Assembly (NCBI RefSeq): GCF_000429125.1
Contig: NZ_AUBG01000006.1
Coordinates: forward strand, 186,001-250,000
Direction of reading: 5' to 3'
Origin: Aequorivita capsosiphonis DSM 23843
Lineage (GTDB): Bacteria > Bacteroidota > Bacteroidia > Flavobacteriales > Flavobacteriaceae
Length of the DNA: 64,000 bases
Positions 59,543-64,000 of this stretch are shown piece by piece; positions within the stretch are counted from its first letter, which is position 1; every line of letters starts with the position of its first letter. Under the pieces are notes generated by a model. That model did no database searches, had not been told where the DNA came from, and saw only the letters and a list, made by a program, of their open reading frames with translations. The position numbers and the translations under genes are program-made.

Positions 59543-61063
59543 TTATAATACTTGTGTAGTTTTTTCCATTCCTTTTAAAACAAGCAATCTGCTTGGTCCA
59601 TTTTTTAGAGCAAGTTTATACTGTAATGCAGCTTCTTCCTTTCTATTTTGAGTGAGTAACCAATCTCCATAAAGTTCGTGAGTAGGTTTTTGAATGACCG
59701 GTGGGCCATAGCTGTAGCTTATACTATTTTCAATACTTATGGACTTCTTTAAATGTTCTTCTGCCAGTTTCGAATCATTATCTAATTGTGCGCGAAGTGC
59801 TGATAATTGGTTTTGTCTAATTTCGGCTTCCTTTAAATCCATTTCGGAAGCTTCATCACGGGTAACTGCTGAACAGAGTTTAGCACTTCCTTTTGAAACA
59901 ACAAACGATTCTCTATTATGGTCTTGATCCATAATACGTATTACGCTGTCTAGTTTCTGAATGTCACCTTTTTTATAAGCTTTCATTCCTTGCAAAAAGT
60001 GATGTCGAGAGCGCACCGACACATTCAAATCGGTTATTTCTACTGGAATATTTGCGATTTCACCTTCCCATTCATCAGTTTCATTTAAATATGTTCCTTT
60101 TAAAAATACTAAATGAGTCCGTGCTTTTTTTGAGGGTTTTTCAGTAGCGTATTTTTGCATATTGAGCACCATCTTTTTTGCTTCTTCGTAATCTCCTTTT
60201 TGAAGATAGCCGTATTCCAACCAGTGAAAAGCGTGATATCCATGCGCATCGTTGTCTAATTCCTTTTTCTCCATTCTGTTAATGCTTGCTTGGTATGAAT
60301 CCATATTTGAGGATATAACATCATCCCACATTCCCATTGCAACAAAAATATGTGAAGGCATATGCAAGGCGTGCCCAGCATCTGGCGCTACTTTTGAATA
60401 TGAATTGGCGGCATCTAATGCAAGGATGGCGTGTTCGGGATCGTCGTAGGAATGGATTAGATAATGCAGCGCTCCTGGATGATTTGGGTTTTCCTTTAAA
60501 ATCCCTTGAGCTATTTTCGCTCCCTTTCCATACAGCGCATCGTCCCTTCCTTCGGGCACGGAACCCAGTAGTGACAGTGCATAAAAGGCGGCTACTTCTT
60601 GGTTGGCGGGATATTTTTTGTACAAACCTTCCATAAATTCAGCATAGGCAATATCGCGCTGTGTTTTTTCAGTTTTTGGTTGGTAGAGTATTTGAGTGGC
60701 TTTAATTAAATCTTGTTCTAGCTCAGTTGTTTTTTGAACTAAATCAATCTCGTCAAGCTTTGCCAAAGCAGTGGTTGCAGCTTCATAATCTTGGTTTTGC
60801 CACAAGCTGTGATTATAAGTCATTGCTTCGCCCCAATAGGCCATCGCCATTTCTGGATCTTCCTTTTGTGCTTTTTGAAAAGCTTCACGCGCATCTTCAT
60901 ATTCAAAAGAATGTAAAAGTAGAAGTCCTTTTTCAAAGTGTGGCTGGGCACTTTTTTTTCCGCTAACGGATATGTCAACAACACCTAGAAAACTGTTTTC
61001 TGTTTTTTGTTGTTTACAGGAAACTATAAGAAGCAATATAAAGAAATAGGTTACAAGTCTCAT
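59543..61063 (-). CDS. Tetratricopeptide repeat lipoprotein
   Basis: 506 residues. Lipobox VSCK with Cys16. Multiple TPR units including GLLLLHSFEYEDAREAFQKA, KENPNHPGALHYLIHSYDDPEHA, DAGHALHMPSHIFVAMGMWD and the end SYSYGPPVIQKPTHELYGDWLL. The last half resembles the HALHMPSHIF-containing family of Bacteroidota TPR lipoproteins. Function unknown. Confidence 0.85.
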   Translation of the reverse strand: MRLVTYFFILLLIVSCKQQKTENSFLGVVDISVSGKKSAQPHFEKGLLLLHSFEYEDAREAFQKAQKEDPEMAMAYWGEAMTYNHSLWQNQDYEAATTALAKLDEIDLVQKTTELEQDLIKATQILYQPKTEKTQRDIAYAEFMEGLYKKYPANQEVAAFYALSLLGSVPEGRDDALYGKGAKIAQGILKENPNHPGALHYLIHSYDDPEHAILALDAANSYSKVAPDAGHALHMPSHIFVAMGMWDDVISSNMDSYQASINRMEKKELDNDAHGYHAFHWLEYGYLQKGDYEEAKKMVLNMQKYATEKPSKKARTHLVFLKGTYLNETDEWEGEIANIPVEITDLNVSVRSRHHFLQGMKAYKKGDIQKLDSVIRIMDQDHNRESFVVSKGSAKLCSAVTRDEASEMDLKEAEIRQNQLSALRAQLDNDSKLAEEHLKKSISIENSISYSYGPPVIQKPTHELYGDWLLTQNRKEEAALQYKLALKNGPSRLLVLKGMEKTTQVL

Positions 61064-61158
61064 AATTAATTATTTAGATTAATTTTTAAAGATAGCCATT
61101 TTTGTATCGATAATCATTTTTTGGCCAAATGCTCAAACACGTTTTCTAAAGAACTTTA

Positions 61159-62460
61159 TCATTCCACTTTCTTTTTTAGAAATTTAATAGCGAAAAATAT
61201 AAGCGTTAGTACACCTATAAATATTCCTGTACCAATCATTTCATTTGCCGAAAGACTTGATAAAAAGTATAGAATTATAGCAATTGCTAAAATGGGAACC
61301 GCCCAACCTCCTGGAATTTTAAATCCGCCATCGTATTCTTTTTTAGATTTACGCAGCTTCATTACAGATAGTGCTACACCTAAATAAAGAATTAGCATAG
61401 AACTACTAGCTATGACTGCTAATTGCTCAAAACTGCCAGAAACAGCCAGTATAATACCAATGGTTGCATAAATAATAATGGCTATGTATGGCGTAGCAAA
61501 CGATTTGTGAATTCTGGAAAGTGCCTTTATTGGGATTACCTTGTCTCTGGCAAGTGCGTAAACTATTCTTGGACTATTAAGTATAGTACCACTCATATAT
61601 CCAAACATAGAGATAACGGCACCTACAATTAAAAGCGTAAACCCAAGAGGTCCAAAAACTACTTTAGCAGTTTCAGCAAGAGGAGCCGCTGTAAAATTTG
61701 GTAAAGCATCACCTAAAACACCTTGGGAAACGGTTTGGATTAAGATATAAACAACCGCAACTGTTGTAATACTTATTAAAATAGCTCTAGGAACTGTACG
61801 TTTTGGGTTAACAACTTCTCCACCAACAATAATTCCCGTTTCAGAACCTTGAAAAGCAAAAAATAAAATAAGCGATGCTTCACCTAATGTTTTAAGACTT
61901 GGCATTTCTTGAAAATACAAATTGCTTACCGAAACATCTTTAAAGCCAAAAACGATTAGTAAAAGCAATGGTATTAGCTTAACAATGGTATTGAACTTTA
62001 CTAAGCCTATGCCTTGTTTTAAGCCAATAACATTGATGTAAACCAAGCCGTAAAAAAGAATAAATAAAAACAAAAAGCGAGGCCATCCGGTTTCAAATAC
62101 TGGGTATGCCGAAGCAATAACATTTACCAATGCGTTAGAAACTGCGGCATCTGCAAACAAGTTGCTTCCAACAGCAAAAAAGCCTGCTACAAAGCCAGCA
62201 TAATCTCCAAAAGCTGTTTCAATATAAGTATACGGTCCGCCAGTGTTTGTTACTTTACTTCCAGCTTCGGCAAAGCAAAGCATTACCATTGCCATTAACA
62301 GTCCGCAAAACAGATAAGCAATGATGCTGGACGCTCCCATATAACTAGCCACAATTGCAGGCAATACAAAAATACCAGACCCGATGATAATGTTGACGAT
62401 ATTAGCCGATAAGCCAAATACACCAACTCTTCTTTTTAATCCTTCGTCTTTTTGAATCAT
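61159..62460 (-). CDS. APC family permease (amino acid/polyamine type)
   Basis: 433 residues, 12 predicted helices. GSGIFVLPAIVASYMGASS (27-45) and NTGGPYTYIETAFGDYAGFVAGF are the APC signatures. FAFQGSETG and GYMSGTILNSPRIVYALARDKVIP are further along. Its substrate cannot be told. It is 8 bp upstream of nothing on its strand but directly downstream of the hydrolase gene (8-bp gap), so the two may be cotranscribed. Confidence 0.85.
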   Translation of the reverse strand: MIQKDEGLKRRVGVFGLSANIVNIIIGSGIFVLPAIVASYMGASSIIAYLFCGLLMAMVMLCFAEAGSKVTNTGGPYTYIETAFGDYAGFVAGFFAVGSNLFADAAVSNALVNVIASAYPVFETGWPRFLFLFILFYGLVYINVIGLKQGIGLVKFNTIVKLIPLLLLIVFGFKDVSVSNLYFQEMPSLKTLGEASLILFFAFQGSETGIIVGGEVVNPKRTVPRAILISITTVAVVYILIQTVSQGVLGDALPNFTAAPLAETAKVVFGPLGFTLLIVGAVISMFGYMSGTILNSPRIVYALARDKVIPIKALSRIHKSFATPYIAIIIYATIGIILAVSGSFEQLAVIASSSMLILYLGVALSVMKLRKSKKEYDGGFKIPGGWAVPILAIAIILYFLSSLSANEMIGTGIFIGVLTLIFFAIKFLKKKVE

Positions 62461-62468
62461 AATTTTAT

Positions 62469-63521
62469 CTATTTGAATTCTCCATGATCCACATCTTTTA
62501 TAAATTTTATCAATCCTGTGAAATAATTTTCTGGATCGTCATATTGAGAAATGTGTCCAGAATTTACAGTGAGACTTCTTCCATTTTGAACTTCGGTACT
62601 CATCCATTCCATATATTTTGGATCCATCGTGTCGTATTTGCCACCAATCATCAAGGTTGGTGTTTTTATTTCTTTCAGTCTATCGGAAACATCCCAGTTT
62701 TTTAAAGTTGCGTTGCCCGTCATTCCAAATTCACTGTGACCTTGCATATAGATATAAATAGCTGGGTTGAGGTGCGAAAAAGCGCGGTTTATAAATTCTG
62801 GCCATTCGGCCACAGGTTTTCTCAAGATGTGTTCTGTGTAATAATGATTCATAACCAACTCTGTATATCTTGGATTTTCAAAATCTTCGTTGGCTTCCAT
62901 TTCCTTGATTTCTTTGTAAATTTCTGGTGGTAATTGTGGGCCTAAAACTTCATCGGCATATTTTTGATATTCTGCCGCGCTCGCCATCATATTCGAAATA
63001 ATCAAACCTTTTAAATTATCTTGATATTTTAGCGCGTATTCCATCGCCAGAATCCCGCCCCATGATTGGCCGAGCAAGTAAAAGTTGTCTTTGTCAAGAT
63101 TTAATGCTTTGCGAACTTGTTCTACTTCTTCCACAAAATGTTTGGTGGTCCAAAGGGTGGAATCGTTTGGTTTATCGCTGTAATAGCTATCGAGTTGGTC
63201 GTAATAGATGTATTCAATTTCTTCATTTGGAAGATAGCCGTCAAAGTTTTCAAAAAACTCATGCGTACCTCCAGGACCTCCGTGAAGTAATAAAACTTTC
63301 ATTTTTGGATTATTGCCCACGCGTTTTGTCCAGACATTAAAGGTGCCTTTTGGCGTTGTGATTGGAATCATTTTGATGCCGCCGGTATTTTGGTCATCGC
63401 TATTAGAATAATCGAAATAGGTAGATTTGCAATCGGTTTCGGTTTTTGCGATTTCTTGTTTTTCGGTACAGCTTAAAAGAAGTGTTGCTGAAATAATCAG
63501 AAAGTAAATTGTGTTTTTCAT
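62469..63521 (-). CDS. Proline iminopeptidase-like alpha/beta hydrolase lipoprotein
   Basis: 350 residues from the ATG at 63521; the upstream ATG at 63557 would bury the lipobox. Lipobox LLSC (Cys18). LLHGGPGGTHEFFE oxyanion segment, LLGQSWGGILA (nucleophile Ser), GGKYDTMDP (Asp) and NSGHISQYDDPENY (His). S33-family aminopeptidase fold. Together with the APC permease it suggests peptide release and amino acid uptake. Confidence 0.85.
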   Translation of the reverse strand: MKNTIYFLIISATLLLSCTEKQEIAKTETDCKSTYFDYSNSDDQNTGGIKMIPITTPKGTFNVWTKRVGNNPKMKVLLLHGGPGGTHEFFENFDGYLPNEEIEYIYYDQLDSYYSDKPNDSTLWTTKHFVEEVEQVRKALNLDKDNFYLLGQSWGGILAMEYALKYQDNLKGLIISNMMASAAEYQKYADEVLGPQLPPEIYKEIKEMEANEDFENPRYTELVMNHYYTEHILRKPVAEWPEFINRAFSHLNPAIYIYMQGHSEFGMTGNATLKNWDVSDRLKEIKTPTLMIGGKYDTMDPKYMEWMSTEVQNGRSLTVNSGHISQYDDPENYFTGLIKFIKDVDHGEFK

Positions 63522-63550
63522 AATGGTTGGTTTTAGTTGATTTACTTTAT

Positions 63551-63649
63551 CCTGCAAGGTGTTCCCCGCTTTTTCAGCGGGGCTCCTTGTAGGTATTTAT
63601 CAGGAGTTTGTTGTTAAACCTACAAGGTCTGAAAAAGACCTTGCAGGTT
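63551..63649. repeat. Two palindromic repeats between hydrolase and dipeptidase genes
   Basis: CCTGCAAGG / CCTTGTAGG (63551-63593) with an inner CCCCGCT / AGCGGGG, then AACCTACAAGGTCT / AGACCTTGCAGGTT (63616-63649). Related to the acctgcaagg and aacctg families elsewhere. Confidence 0.8.
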
Positions 63650-63670
63650 AGACCTTGCAAAAATTATTTC

Positions 63671-64000
63671 CTATTCATTCGCCTTCAATACCCGCAGCAG
63701 ATTTCCGCCAAGGATTTTATCAATAGCTGTTTCGCTATAGCCTTTTTCAAATAAAGCTTTTGTAATCAATGGGTAATCGGTAACGTCATCCAATTGTTTT
63801 GGTGGCAGAAAAATGCCATCAAAATCGGAACCGATACCTACGTAATCCACACCCACCAAATTGATGACGTATTCTATATGTTGAATTACCATTTCAAAAG
63901 GTGCACGAAGCTGTTGGGATTCATCTGCATATTTTACGTAGATACTTTCTTGTGCGATAAATGGATGCAACCCAGCTTGTGCTAGTGAATCTATTTCAGA
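63671..64000 (-). CDS. Membrane (M19) dipeptidase, 5'-truncated
   Basis: The last 109 codons are visible and the frame is open to the window edge. HIEYVINLVGVDYVGIGSDFDGI (metal and substrate region of M19), then TDYPLITKALFEKGYSETAIDKILGGNLLRVL. The N-terminal metal site is outside the window. Zn-dependent dipeptidase, likely in the envelope; the N-terminus is not seen. Confidence 0.9.
   Translation of the reverse strand, partial: SEIDSLAQAGLHPFIAQESIYVKYADESQQLRAPFEMVIQHIEYVINLVGVDYVGIGSDFDGIFLPPKQLDDVTDYPLITKALFEKGYSETAIDKILGGNLLRVLKANE

Noticed and set aside
1-64000. Prophage, IS transposase or integrative element
   Set aside because: I found no integrase, transposase, phage structural gene or tRNA-anchored island in the window; the only mobile-looking DNA is the small repeats.

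Overview
The window looks like chromosome of a member of Flavobacteriia (Bacteroidota). The signs are a type IX secretion (T9SS) C-terminal sorting domain, many SPII lipoproteins of flavobacterial type, promoters with the TAnnTTTG -7 element, little use of Shine-Dalgarno sites, a GYDIA-family GHMP kinase beside a class II HMG-CoA reductase, and the flavobacterial order coaX - OM protein - TPR protein - lptC - small membrane protein - CNNM/CorC protein - ppiD. The genus cannot be fixed by eye. There is no rRNA, phage, IS transposase or CRISPR array. One tRNA-Phe is present.

Layout. 1-7.6 kb: 3' part of a T9SS-sorted repeat protein, a DUF4136 lipoprotein, a TPR protein, a Mur ligase (Mpl type) followed by a degenerate tandem duplication, a lipoprotein and a PaiB-like protein. 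7.7-10.4 kb: two GT2 glycosyltransferases and a MORN-like protein with overlapping ends. 10.6-12.5 kb: OM barrel plus FAS1 lipoprotein. 13.0-18.9 kb: polyferredoxin plus FAD oxidoreductase, a GH113-like lipoprotein and a DUF4139 protein. 18.9-28.0 kb: an arsenosugar-type cluster on the minus strand (two GTs, DUF547, fatty acid hydroxylase, purine nucleoside phosphorylase, rhodanese, a metallophosphoesterase-like protein lacking key ligands, a sodium:solute symporter, ArsS and the ArsS-associated CMD protein), without a visible arsM. 28.1-38.3 kb: DUF481, DUF488, tryptophan 2,3-dioxygenase, then the ppiD-to-coaX block. 38.4-42.3 kb: tRNA-Phe, a protein with 20-residue repeats, GHMP kinase, an antitoxin with a decayed toxin, HMG-CoA reductase and ribosomal protein bTHX. 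42.4-49.6 kb: the complete trpEGDCFBA operon with a leader peptide carrying three consecutive Trp codons and an intrinsic terminator. 49.7-64 kb: rhodaneses, DinB, CtlX, SDR, MarC, argS, FAS1, carbonic anhydrase, TPR lipoprotein, APC permease, proline iminopeptidase-like hydrolase and a truncated M19 dipeptidase.

The two strongest observations are these. First, a Trp-codon attenuator precedes trpE. Second, several families of short palindromic or tandem intergenic repeats are scattered through the window. Copies appear in frame inside conserved genes (a GT2, the TIGR04283-type GT, trpE, argS, probably a GHMP kinase and the trpF tail), and others supply the stop or start codon of neighbouring genes. 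This resembles the Rickettsia palindromic elements, but in a flavobacterium.

All family assignments come from reading the translated sequence. No database search was run.
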